A stretch of DNA of 64,000 bases, taken from NCBI RefSeq assembly GCF_900187455.1, contig NZ_FYDX01000005.1:384717-448716 (forward strand). The letters are read 5' to 3'. The notes beneath the pieces were generated by a model that was not told the origin of the DNA, did no database searches, and saw nothing but the letters and a program-made list of their open reading frames with translations. Below, one piece after another: positions 15,165 through 25,270 of this stretch; the first letter of the stretch is position 1; the number at the start of each line of letters is the position of its first letter. This stretch comes from Pseudomonas sp. Irchel 3E13 (GTDB lineage Bacteria; Pseudomonadota; Gammaproteobacteria; Pseudomonadales; Pseudomonadaceae). The translations under genes and the position numbers were made by a program.

Positions 15165-16283
15165 CTACAGCCACAGGTTCAGCAGCCGCGCGCCATGGCT
15201 GGCGCTGGCGTGGTGAAGGCCATTGAGGTTGGCGAAGCCCAGGCCTTCGCCACGGACTTCCCAGAACTGGCCACGGAGGAACACGCTCAGGCTGGCGACT
15301 CCGGCCGGTACGCCGTCGGAACTCAGGCGATACCAGGCCTGATCCTCGCTGACTTCGCCCGGCTTGAGGCTCAGGTCAGCGGCCAGCGGTTGATGGCGGT
15401 TGCCGCGCCAGGGTCCGGCCCAAACGCCCCTGCCATCGACGAACGCCGGGTTGGCGATGATCTGCGCGTGCTGGCCCGCCAGTTGCTGGTAGTTGGATGG
15501 GTACCAGGCATCGCTGCCGACCAGTACGCCGAGGCGCCCGGCCGGGGTGTCCAGGACTTGCGGTGGGTACGCGGTGCCCGGCCGGATAAAGCGCCGGGTA
15601 CTGCTGTCCGGGTACTGCTGGCGTTGCGGCTGGCCGAGTACGGAACCGTCGCCGGCAAACACCAGGCTGCTGTTGTACAGGGCGCCGGAACCGGCACGCA
15701 GGATGCCGTGGTCCAGGTACGGTTCGGGTAGCACGATGGAACCGGCTACCAGTGTCACGCCGAATTCCTTGGCCAACCCGCCGAACAGTTGCTGGTAATC
15801 GGCGGCCATCTGCCCGGCCTTCATCCGCAGGTGGGCGTCGGCGCGGCGGTCGTCGCCTTGCGCCGCGACCATTGCCAGGCCGTAGCGCAGCGGGTTGCTC
15901 AGTTCCAGCCACTGGCGCGCCTCGCGCAGGTGGGTGACCTGGTACATCTCTTTTTTCTCGCCACGGGCCCAGAGCCAGGTGCCGATGTGCTCGGGCAGGA
16001 TCACCACGGTGCGCTCATTGACCAGGCCCTGGACCCGCGCTTGCTCCAGGTAGGCGGCGAGCTTGCGGTGCAGGCGGGTGAGGTTCTGGTAATCACCGGG
16101 GTAGAGCAGCGGCTCGATGCCGAGCAGGTTGCCCTGGCCGCTGGGGATGCCTTCGCTCAGCGCCAGCTCGATCCGCAGATCGGACAGGTAATGACCCTCC
16201 GGGCGCTGCTCGGCCCAGATCAGATAACCGCCAAGGGCGGCGAGGAGAACAAGCGCCAGGGCGCCTGACAGAAGTTTTCGCAT
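15165..16283 (-). CDS. Membrane-anchored nitrilase-fold protein lacking the catalytic cysteine
   Basis: A protein of about 372 residues with an N-terminal membrane anchor (LLSGALALVLLAALGGYLIW) and a carbon-nitrogen hydrolase fold. The family glutamate is present (VVILPEHIG). The strand that should carry the nucleophile reads LGVLVGSDAWYPS, so the expected Cys before x-Asp is Gly. No clear counterpart of the family lysine is seen in GQPQRQQYPD. If my alignment is right it is a catalytically dead relative. ATG 16283 was chosen since it starts right before the anchor; a GTG at 16316 is in frame. It is cotranscribed with the AraC gene and divergent from fadH. The same trio, as I recall, occurs in P. 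aeruginosa. Confidence 0.75.
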   Translation of the reverse strand: MRKLLSGALALVLLAALGGYLIWAEQRPEGHYLSDLRIELALSEGIPSGQGNLLGIEPLLYPGDYQNLTRLHRKLAAYLEQARVQGLVNERTVVILPEHIGTWLWARGEKKEMYQVTHLREARQWLELSNPLRYGLAMVAAQGDDRRADAHLRMKAGQMAADYQQLFGGLAKEFGVTLVAGSIVLPEPYLDHGILRAGSGALYNSSLVFAGDGSVLGQPQRQQYPDSSTRRFIRPGTAYPPQVLDTPAGRLGVLVGSDAWYPSNYQQLAGQHAQIIANPAFVDGRGVWAGPWRGNRHQPLAADLSLKPGEVSEDQAWYRLSSDGVPAGVASLSVFLRGQFWEVRGEGLGFANLNGLHHASASHGARLLNLWL

Positions 16284-16393
16284 GTGGCGGACAAGGCCGG
16301 GTAAGAATTCGGACACTAGGTTAGTCGCCCCGGTGCAGTTGGATCAATAACTTGTCACTTTCGGTCATTGAGCGCCGACGGGGTGCCCTTTAA

Positions 16394-18511
<2,118 letters not shown>

Positions 18512-18592
18512 CGGGTAGCTTGCCCTGTGGGAGTTGGCCGGGTGCCGCTCCCATCCGCAGTCATGCACGGGCTTATTGCCTGACACAAGACC

Positions 18593-18724
18593 TTGTAGGA
18601 GCGGCTTGAGCCGCGATTGGCCGCGCAGCGGCCACAAAACCGCTATCCGAGGTGTATCAGCCTGCCCGGGGATTCAGGTTTTACGACGGCTTCGCCGCCG
18701 TTCGCGGCTGAAGCCACTCCCACA
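18593..18724. repeat. Pair of facing REP repeats
   Basis: A forward REP (TGTAGGAGCGGCTTGAGCCG from 18595) and a reversed one ending GCGGCTGAAGCCACTCCCAC near 18722. The 290-base gap between fadH and the next gene holds this pair and no gene that I can see. Confidence 0.7.
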
Positions 18725-18801
18725 GGGGCGCGAGCAAACGTTCAGATTTCGAGCAAGACAGTTGCTCCCTCGCGGCAGATGCCGCCTGTAGAATCGGCGG
18801 C

Positions 18802-19692
18802 ATGCTCAATCTCCCCCAAGCTCCTCTACAACTTCTTTCTCTGCCCTGGATAACCACAGCCGGTATCCAGGCCGCCGTCCTGCGCCTCGACCTGATCGAC
18901 CCCATGATCAGCGGCAACAAGTGGTTCAAGCTGCTCGAACACCTGCGAATCGCCCGCAGCAGCGGCGCGCCGGGGATCATCAGCCTCGGCGGCAATCACT
19001 CCAATCACCTTCACGCCCTGGCCGCAGCCGGTCAGCGTTTCGGCTTCGCCACTGCCGGTCTGCTGCGCGGTCACCCGCAAGACACCCCCACCACCCGTGA
19101 CCTCGAAGCATTCGGCATGCAGTTGCATTGGCTCGGTTATGGCGGCTATCGCGCCCGCAACGAACCGGACTTCTGGCAGCCCTGGCAAGCGCGCTACCCC
19201 GGCTGGCATTGTGTGCCGGAGGGCGGCGGCGGTGTAGTGGGCGCCAGTGGCTGCGCGCTGATTGTGGAGCAGGCACGGGCGCAATTGCCGGCACTCGGCT
19301 GGAGCGACTACGACGCCTGGTGGCTGGCGGTCGGTACCGGCACCACCCTGGCCGGGTTGGTGCTGGCGGAAGAGGGTGCTCATCCGGTGCATGGCGCTCT
19401 GGCCGTACCAGCGGGATATGGCGTGGAGGAGGGCGTGCCGGCATTGACCGGCAGCCTCGCCGGCTATCACCTGCACGACGCCAGCCGCGGCGGCTTCGCC
19501 AAGGTTGACGATGAATTATTGGCCTTCATCGATCAAAGCGAGGCCGAGTCTGGCGTGCCGCTGGAGCCGGTATACACCGGAAAAGCGCTGCTGGCGCTGA
19601 AGCAGCGGGTGGAAACCGGGGCCTTTGACGCGGGCACCCGGTTGATCGTTGTCCACACTGGCGGGTTGCAGGGCCGACGCGGTTTCGCCTAG
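18802..19692 (+). CDS. PLP-dependent deaminase/desulfhydrase of the DcyD-ACC deaminase family
   Basis: A 296-residue PLP enzyme. The cofactor lysine lies in SGNKWFKL and the phosphate or substrate site in SLGGNHSNH. Family members are often named 1-aminocyclopropane-1-carboxylate deaminase. Two residues that mark true ACC deaminase (Glu after the active Tyr, and Leu near the end) are replaced: the sequence reads PVYTGKA and VVHTGG, as in D-cysteine desulfhydrase. It also lacks the usual last 20 or so residues. I therefore favour a desulfhydrase-like or unknown amino-acid lyase. Its stop codon overlaps that of the convergent cytochrome gene. Confidence 0.8.
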   Translation: MLNLPQAPLQLLSLPWITTAGIQAAVLRLDLIDPMISGNKWFKLLEHLRIARSSGAPGIISLGGNHSNHLHALAAAGQRFGFATAGLLRGHPQDTPTTRDLEAFGMQLHWLGYGGYRARNEPDFWQPWQARYPGWHCVPEGGGGVVGASGCALIVEQARAQLPALGWSDYDAWWLAVGTGTTLAGLVLAEEGAHPVHGALAVPAGYGVEEGVPALTGSLAGYHLHDASRGGFAKVDDELLAFIDQSEAESGVPLEPVYTGKALLALKQRVETGAFDAGTRLIVVHTGGLQGRRGFA

Positions 19693-20237
19693 TCCTTGGC
19701 CGGCAGCATCCGCTGCAACGTATTGTCCTTGCGCACATAGTGGTGATACAGCCCGGCCACCGCGTGCAGCCCCACCAGCCAGTAGCCCAGCGCGCCAAAC
19801 CACTCATGCCAGCCTTTGACGAAGCGCGCCAGGTCCTTGTCCGGCGCCACCAGCGCGGGCAGGTCGAGGCCATAGAAGGGGATCGGCTTGTCGGCGGCGC
19901 TGAGGATGGTCCAGCCGGCCAGCGGCAAGCCGATCATCAGCGCGTACAGCACCCAGTGCAGCAGGTGCGCCAGGCCGGTCTGCCAGGCGGGCGGGGCGGG
20001 GATGATGCGCGGTGTCGGGCGGATCAGCCGCAGGGCCAGCCGCAACCAGACCAGCACGAACACGGTCAGGCCGAGCATGAAGTGCAGGGTTTTCATCAGT
20101 TCCCGCTCTGCGCTGTCCTTGGGGAACAGGCCGCGTAATTCGATGCAGGCGTACACCGCGGCCAGCAGCACCAGCATCAGCCAGTGCAGGGCGATGGACA
20201 GGCTGCCGTAGCGCTCTCGCGTATTGGTCAGGGTCAT
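19689..20237 (-). CDS. Cytochrome b561-type membrane protein
   Basis: A 182-residue diheme cytochrome b of the YodB/CybB type. Four membrane segments are seen, with histidines placed for heme ligation: IALHWLML near residue 18, LHFMLGLTVF near 52, and HEWFGALGYWLVGLHAVAGLYHHY near 145-170. Such proteins oxidise quinol or pass electrons at the inner membrane; some reduce superoxide. The TAG stop lies within the stop of the convergent PLP-enzyme gene, a two-base overlap of stop codons that leaves no room for a terminator between them. Confidence 0.9.
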   Translation of the reverse strand: MTLTNTRERYGSLSIALHWLMLVLLAAVYACIELRGLFPKDSAERELMKTLHFMLGLTVFVLVWLRLALRLIRPTPRIIPAPPAWQTGLAHLLHWVLYALMIGLPLAGWTILSAADKPIPFYGLDLPALVAPDKDLARFVKGWHEWFGALGYWLVGLHAVAGLYHHYVRKDNTLQRMLPAKD

Positions 20238-20342
20238 GGGGATTCCTCGTCAGGTCAGGGAGTGCGCTCTTGCTGGCGCTGATCTTCAACTCTAATCGCT
20301 GCGCGGCATTGCGGTAGGCGAAGTCGGCAAATAAAGCCGTGG

Positions 20343-21305
20343 TCAAGGCGTCTGGGTCAAGGTTTCGGGCAGGTCGGGCCAGCGATCCGCAACCAGGAAC
20401 AAACGCTCGGCTTCCTGCCAGTCACCGTCGTCCCCCGGCTCCAGGCGCACCAGCAACTGGGCTTGGGCCAATGGGTCAAGGGCCGCGAGCCAGAGCTGGA
20501 GGCGCTCCTCGCTCCACAGTTCTTCCGCCGCAACCCGGGCCGGCCCCAGCCATGCCTGGCGGGGCAGCAGTTGCCAGCGCCCGTCGGCGTGGCTGGCGTG
20601 AAATGCCGGCCAGTCACGCTGATGCAGCCAGCGTCCGCGCAGGTGCTGCGGGTGCGCGCCGTGGGGAGAGTCGGCGTGGGCGGGCCAGGGATAGAGCAAG
20701 TAACCGCCCAGCCACAAGCGCGCCTGCACCTGATCCAGGCCAAGGCTCGCCAGGGCGTCGCGGCTTTCCGCGCGGGCCGAGATCGGCAGTTGGTGTTCGG
20801 CCAGATGGCTCAGTTTGCGGTCCAGTCGGTCGTGGCTGCCGGGGCCGAGCCAGTGCGCCGGGTCGACGCCGTCGCCGTTGCCGGGGCCGAGGTAGAACTT
20901 GATCGCCAGTTCAAGGTGATGCACGCCTTCGCGGTCGCGCAGCAGGATGTCCAGTTCACCGAGGGTGTGCACACCCTGGCGGATCGGCAGGTTGGCGGCC
21001 AGCAACTCCACGCCGGGCGCCTGGGTCAGGGCGAACTGCCAGAGCCGCTCGTAATACAGCCCCAGCCGCCGGCTGACCGAGCGCGCCAGCCAGGCCAGCA
21101 GCGGCGCTGGATCGAGGTCGAGGCGCAGCAGCCAGTCGCGCAGGCCGTCCGGGTCTTCGCGCCAGTCGCTGCCGCTGAGGGGATGGCGCTGCGGCCAGGG
21201 CGCGGTTTCCAGCAGCGGCGGCGACAGCAGCGCCCAGGCCAGGTCGCGGACCGCAGGCTGGCGCAGGTGGCGGGGCAGGTCGTGCAGGGCGGCGAACGGA
21301 TTCAT
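20343..21305 (-). CDS. DUF1853 family protein
   Basis: A 320-residue cytoplasmic protein. The start MNPFAALHDLPRHLR and the motif VHHLELAIKFYLG are those of DUF1853, a family of unknown role. The ELA-IKFYL part resembles a restriction-endonuclease-like core strand, though I would not infer nuclease activity. The frame stays open upstream to 22430, but that extension runs antisense through nadK, so ATG 21305 is taken as the start. It is divergent from nadK. Confidence 0.85.
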   Translation of the reverse strand: MNPFAALHDLPRHLRQPAVRDLAWALLSPPLLETAPWPQRHPLSGSDWREDPDGLRDWLLRLDLDPAPLLAWLARSVSRRLGLYYERLWQFALTQAPGVELLAANLPIRQGVHTLGELDILLRDREGVHHLELAIKFYLGPGNGDGVDPAHWLGPGSHDRLDRKLSHLAEHQLPISARAESRDALASLGLDQVQARLWLGGYLLYPWPAHADSPHGAHPQHLRGRWLHQRDWPAFHASHADGRWQLLPRQAWLGPARVAAEELWSEERLQLWLAALDPLAQAQLLVRLEPGDDGDWQEAERLFLVADRWPDLPETLTQTP

Positions 21306-21324
21306 CCAGCGAGCATAGCCCCGT

Positions 21325-21354
21325 TTGCCGCTGGCCGGCGCTTTCGCCCATAAT
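21325..21354 (+). promoter_or_regulatory. Candidate sigma-70 promoter for nadK operon
   Basis: TTGCCG, 18 bases, CATAAT, about 55 bases before the nadK ATG in the short gap between the divergent genes. Confidence 0.45.
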
Positions 21355-21407
21355 CGTGCCTTTGGCCGCCGTGCCCTTTTACCGCCGCAGAGCCTTGCAG
21401 GAGCCCC

Positions 21408-22298
21408 ATGGAGCAATTTCGCAATATCGGTATCATCGGTCGCCTCGGCAGCTCCCAGGTGCTCGATACCATTCGCCGCCTGAAAAAATTCCTGCTGAAC
21501 CGGCACCTGCACGTCATTCTCGAGGACACCATCGCCGAAGTCCTGCCGGGCCACGGCCTGCAGACGTCCTCGCGCAAGCTGTTGGGCGAGGTCTGTGACC
21601 TGGTCATCGTCGTCGGCGGCGACGGCAGCCTGCTCGGCGCCGCGCGTGCTCTGGCGCGACACAATATTCCGGTGCTGGGGATCAACCGCGGCAGCCTGGG
21701 CTTCCTCACCGATATCCGGCCCGATGAGCTGGAAGTGAAGGTCGCCGAAGTCCTCGACGGTCATTACCTGGTCGAGAACCGCTTCCTGCTCCAGGCCGAA
21801 GTGCGCCGTCACGGCGAGGCCATCGGCCAGGGCGATGCGCTCAACGACGTGGTCCTGCACCCGGGTAAATCGACCCGGATGATCGAATTCGAGATCTACA
21901 TCGACGGCCAGTTCGTCTGCAGCCAGAAGGCCGACGGCCTGATCGTCGCCACCCCCACCGGTTCTACCGCCTACGCGCTGTCGGCGGGCGGGCCGATCAT
22001 GCACCCCAAGCTCGACGCCATCGTCATCGTGCCGATGTACCCGCACACCCTGTCCGGGCGGCCGATCGTGGTGGATGGCAACAGCGAGCTGAAAATCGTC
22101 GTCTCCCAGGACCTGCAGATCTACCCGCAAGTCTCCTGTGACGGCCAGAACCACTTCACCTGTGCCCCCGGCGACACCATCACGGTGAACAAGAAACCGC
22201 AGAAACTGCGCCTGATCCATCCGCTGGACCACAATTATTACGAGGTCTGCCGGACCAAGCTCGGCTGGGGCAGCCGTCTGGGTGGTGGAGGCGACTGA
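21408..22298 (+). CDS. nadK: NAD kinase
   Basis: A 296-residue ATP-NAD kinase that phosphorylates NAD to NADP. Visible are the GGDGS motif near residue 70, NRGSLGFLTDI near 100 and the second conserved block TPTGSTAYALSAGGPI. Length matches bacterial NadK. The ATG follows AGGAG. The TGA overlaps the ATG of the next gene (ATGA), which points to a four- to six-gene operon running to about 25.2 kb: kinase, phosphoesterase, rhomboid, DUF1315, DUF2797. Confidence 0.97.
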   Translation: MEQFRNIGIIGRLGSSQVLDTIRRLKKFLLNRHLHVILEDTIAEVLPGHGLQTSSRKLLGEVCDLVIVVGGDGSLLGAARALARHNIPVLGINRGSLGFLTDIRPDELEVKVAEVLDGHYLVENRFLLQAEVRRHGEAIGQGDALNDVVLHPGKSTRMIEFEIYIDGQFVCSQKADGLIVATPTGSTAYALSAGGPIMHPKLDAIVIVPMYPHTLSGRPIVVDGNSELKIVVSQDLQIYPQVSCDGQNHFTCAPGDTITVNKKPQKLRLIHPLDHNYYEVCRTKLGWGSRLGGGGD

Positions 22299-23269
22299 TG
22301 CTCGATCCAGCGCGCAGTTTCGACCTGATCGGCGATGTACACGGATGTGCCCACACCCTCGAACGTTTGCTCGACGCGCTTGGCTACAAGCGGGTGGGCG
22401 GCGTGTGGCGGCATGCTCAGCGTCAGGCACTGTTTCTCGGCGACATCATCGACCGCGGCCCGCGAATCCGCGAAGCCCTGCACATCGTTCACGACATGGT
22501 CGAGGCCGGGCAGGCCCATTGCATCATGGGCAACCATGAATACAACGCCCTCGGCTGGACCACCCCGGCGGCGCCCGGCACCGGCAAAACCTGGGTGCGC
22601 GAACACACGCCGCGCCATGCCCGGCTGATCGATGAAACCCTGACGCAGTTCGACCACCATCCCGGTGACTGGCACGACTTCCTCGGCTGGTTCTACCAGT
22701 TGCCGCTGTTCATCGATGCCGGGCGTTTCCGCCTTGTGCATGCGTGCTGGGACGCTCGCCTGATCGACGCCCTGCGCCAGCAACACCCGGCGGGCGTGAT
22801 CGACCAGGCCTTCGTCCAGGCCTCGGCGGAGCCCGACAGCTTCGCCCACCTGGTGTGCAACCGCCTGCTGCGCGGCACCGACATGCGCCTGCCGGACGGC
22901 CTGACCCTGACCGGTGGCGATGGCCTGACGCGGGCGTTCTTCCGCACCAAGTTCTGGGAAGAAGACCCGCAAACCTACGGCGATATCGTGTTCCAGCCCG
23001 ATGCGCTGCCGGAAGCGGTGGCCAGCGCGCCGCTCAGTCGCAGCCAGAAAAACGCCCTGCTGCGCTATGCCGAGGACGAGCCGATGCTGTTCGTCGGGCA
23101 TTACTGGCGCAGCGGCAAGCCGGCGCCGATCCGCGCCAACCTGGCCTGCCTGGACTACAGTGCCGTGTTGTACGGAAAGCTGGTGGCGTACCGGCTGGAC
23201 GATGAAATCCGGATCGACCCGCGCAAGTTCGTCTGGGTCGACGTGGAACGGCCGGAGGCCAGCCAATGA
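22298..23269 (+). CDS. Calcineurin-like metallophosphoesterase
   Basis: A 323-residue phosphatase of the PPP/serine-threonine phosphatase type. It has all the metal and catalytic motifs in order: GDVHG near residue 12, GDIIDRGP near 48, GNHE near 75, then VHACWD and VGHYW further on. Related proteins act on phosphoproteins or diadenosine tetraphosphate. It is translationally coupled to nadK at the start and overlaps the rhomboid gene by four bases at the end. The substrate is not known. Confidence 0.88.
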   Translation: MLDPARSFDLIGDVHGCAHTLERLLDALGYKRVGGVWRHAQRQALFLGDIIDRGPRIREALHIVHDMVEAGQAHCIMGNHEYNALGWTTPAAPGTGKTWVREHTPRHARLIDETLTQFDHHPGDWHDFLGWFYQLPLFIDAGRFRLVHACWDARLIDALRQQHPAGVIDQAFVQASAEPDSFAHLVCNRLLRGTDMRLPDGLTLTGGDGLTRAFFRTKFWEEDPQTYGDIVFQPDALPEAVASAPLSRSQKNALLRYAEDEPMLFVGHYWRSGKPAPIRANLACLDYSAVLYGKLVAYRLDDEIRIDPRKFVWVDVERPEASQ

Positions 23270-24156
23270 ATGTGGTTCAGGTGCTGCGTCTGCCGTTGAA
23301 CATCGACCTGAGCGGTTTCGTCGAGATGCTGCAGCGTCTTCAGGTGTGGCACCGGGTTTCCGTCGAAGGCGACGAGCAGGTGTTGTGGGTCGCGGAGCCC
23401 ATGGCCGAGCAGATCCGCACGCTGTACCAGCACTACCCCGAAGGCGACCCCAACGGCGAAGTGCAGCGCGCCGAGCCGTTGCCGCCGGCGCCCGCGCCCG
23501 CGAGGCCGTCACGCCCTGGCTTCGTCGAACAACTGCGCAACAGCAAGGCCACCGCCGCCGTGTTGCTGCTGAGCGTGGTGGTGGCGGTCGTCACCGGGCT
23601 GGGTGACAACCTCGCGAGCCTGCGCTGGCTGACCTTCCTCGACTTCCATGTCAATGGCGACTTCATCTACTTCACCCCGCTGGACGTCAGCCTTCAGGCC
23701 GGCCAGTGGTGGCGCCTGATTACCCCGATGCTGGTGCATTTCAGCATTCTCCACCTGGCGATGAACGGTCTCTGGTATCTGGAACTGGGGCGGCGCGTCG
23801 AGCAGCGACAAGGGCGTTGGGTCTTGCTGGGCCTCACCCTGTTGTTCGGCCTGGTGTCCAACGCGGCGCAATACCTGTTCGAAGGCGCGAGCCTGTTCGG
23901 CGGGTTGTCGGGCGTGCTGTATGGCTTGCTCGGGCATGTCTGGCTGTATCAGTGGCTGGCCCCCGACGCGACGTTCCGCCTGCCGCGGGGCACGGTGGCA
24001 ATGATGCTGATCTGGTTGCTGCTGTGCCTTACCGGATTCATTACCCTGCTCGGTTTCGGCCAGATCGCCAACGCCGCCCACGTGGGTGGGTTGTTGGTCG
24101 GATGCCTGAGCGGGCTCTTGGGCGGGGCGCTGGCCCGGCGTAAACTGACCGCTTGA
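23266..24156 (+). CDS. Rhomboid intramembrane serine protease (GlpG type)
   Basis: A 296-residue membrane protease. The first 60 residues look like the cytoplasmic GlpG-type domain. A Pro-rich linker (PPAPAPARP) follows, then six membrane segments. The catalytic serine lies in GLSGV near residue 214 and the histidine in NAAHVGG near 272; HLAMN marks the oxyanion side. It cleaves within or near membrane helices. Its start overlaps the stop of the phosphoesterase gene, so it is coupled to it. Confidence 0.93.
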   Translation: MNVVQVLRLPLNIDLSGFVEMLQRLQVWHRVSVEGDEQVLWVAEPMAEQIRTLYQHYPEGDPNGEVQRAEPLPPAPAPARPSRPGFVEQLRNSKATAAVLLLSVVVAVVTGLGDNLASLRWLTFLDFHVNGDFIYFTPLDVSLQAGQWWRLITPMLVHFSILHLAMNGLWYLELGRRVEQRQGRWVLLGLTLLFGLVSNAAQYLFEGASLFGGLSGVLYGLLGHVWLYQWLAPDATFRLPRGTVAMMLIWLLLCLTGFITLLGFGQIANAAHVGGLLVGCLSGLLGGALARRKLTA

Positions 24157-24169
24157 TTTGGGAGACGCT

Positions 24170-24430
24170 ATGTCCACTTTTGCGCAAATGATCGAAAACA
24201 TCACCCCGGAAATCTACGAGAGCCTGAAGCTGGCCGTGGAAATCGGCAAATGGTCCGATGGCCGCAAGCTCACCGCCGAGCAGCGCGAGCTGTCGTTGCA
24301 GGCGGTCATCGCCTGGGAAATCCAGAACCTGCCCGAAGAGCAGCGCACCGGCTACATGGGCCCGCAGGAATGCGCGTCGAAGTCCATCACCGTGCCGAAC
24401 ATCCTGTTCAAGTCGGATGCGATCCATTGA
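24170..24430 (+). CDS. DUF1315 (YeaC-like) small protein
   Basis: An 86-residue soluble protein. It has the family pattern MIENITPEIYESLKLAVEIGKW and ends in CASKSITVPNILFKSDAIH, as YeaC-like DUF1315 proteins do. The ATG follows GGAGA. The TGA is embedded in the TTG start of the next gene, so the two are coupled. Function is unknown. Confidence 0.9.
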   Translation: MSTFAQMIENITPEIYESLKLAVEIGKWSDGRKLTAEQRELSLQAVIAWEIQNLPEEQRTGYMGPQECASKSITVPNILFKSDAIH

Positions 24431-25257
24431 TCGAAGTCGGCCGTGGTTCCATTCGCAAAATGACCGCGCGTCTCGAGACGCCGGTCGTGCAATACGCTTT
24501 CCGCCTCGATGACGTGGAAGTTCCGGTCAACCCCATGCTCGGCCAGACCGTGCGCCTCGAATACCTGGGCGCCATCCACTGCAGCCATTGCGGGCGCAAG
24601 ACCAAGACCAGCTTCAGCCAGGGCTATTGCTACCCATGCATGACCAAACTGGCGCAGTGCGACGTCTGCATCATGAGCCCGGAGCGCTGCCACTACGACG
24701 CCGGCACCTGCCGCGAGCCGTCCTGGGGCGAGCAGTTCTGCATGACCGACCACGTGGTGTACCTGGCCAACTCGTCGGGCATTAAGGTCGGTATCACCCG
24801 CGCCACCCAACTGCCGACCCGCTGGCTCGACCAGGGCGCCAGCCAGGCGCTGCCGATCCTGCGGGTCGCCACGCGCCAGCAGTCCGGCCTGGTGGAAGAC
24901 CTGCTGCGCAGCCAGGTGGCCGACCGCACCAACTGGCGCGCGCTGCTCAAGGGTGACGCCGAGGCGGTGGACCTGGTGGCCGTGCGCGAGCAGATTTTCG
25001 CCAGTTGCGCCGACGGCCTCAAGGCCTTGCAGGAGCGCTTCGGCCTGCACGCCATCCAGCCGCTGCACGACGGCCAGCCCCTGGAAATCCGTTATCCGGT
25101 CGAGGCCTACCCGAGCAAGATCGTCAGCTTCAACCTGGACAAGAACCCGGTGGCCGAAGGCACGCTGCTGGGCATCAAGGGCCAGTACCTGATTTTTGAC
25201 ACCGGCGTGATCAACATTCGCAAGTACACGGCCTATCAACTGGCCGTGCATCAGTAA
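24427..25257 (+). CDS. DUF2797 family protein
   Basis: A 276-residue protein. It is rich in paired cysteines in its first 110 residues (HCSHCGRKTKTSF, CYPCMTKLAQCDVC, then CHYDAGTC), so a zinc-binding part is likely. The middle block YLANSSGIKVGITR is GIY-YIG-like in arrangement, a similarity I note but do not rely on. The TTG at 24427 overlaps the upstream stop; ATG 24460 is the alternative. It ends 13 bases before pepN. Role unknown. Confidence 0.88.
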   Translation: MIEVGRGSIRKMTARLETPVVQYAFRLDDVEVPVNPMLGQTVRLEYLGAIHCSHCGRKTKTSFSQGYCYPCMTKLAQCDVCIMSPERCHYDAGTCREPSWGEQFCMTDHVVYLANSSGIKVGITRATQLPTRWLDQGASQALPILRVATRQQSGLVEDLLRSQVADRTNWRALLKGDAEAVDLVAVREQIFASCADGLKALQERFGLHAIQPLHDGQPLEIRYPVEAYPSKIVSFNLDKNPVAEGTLLGIKGQYLIFDTGVINIRKYTAYQLAVHQ

Positions 25258-25270
25258 AAAGGACCGCCAC

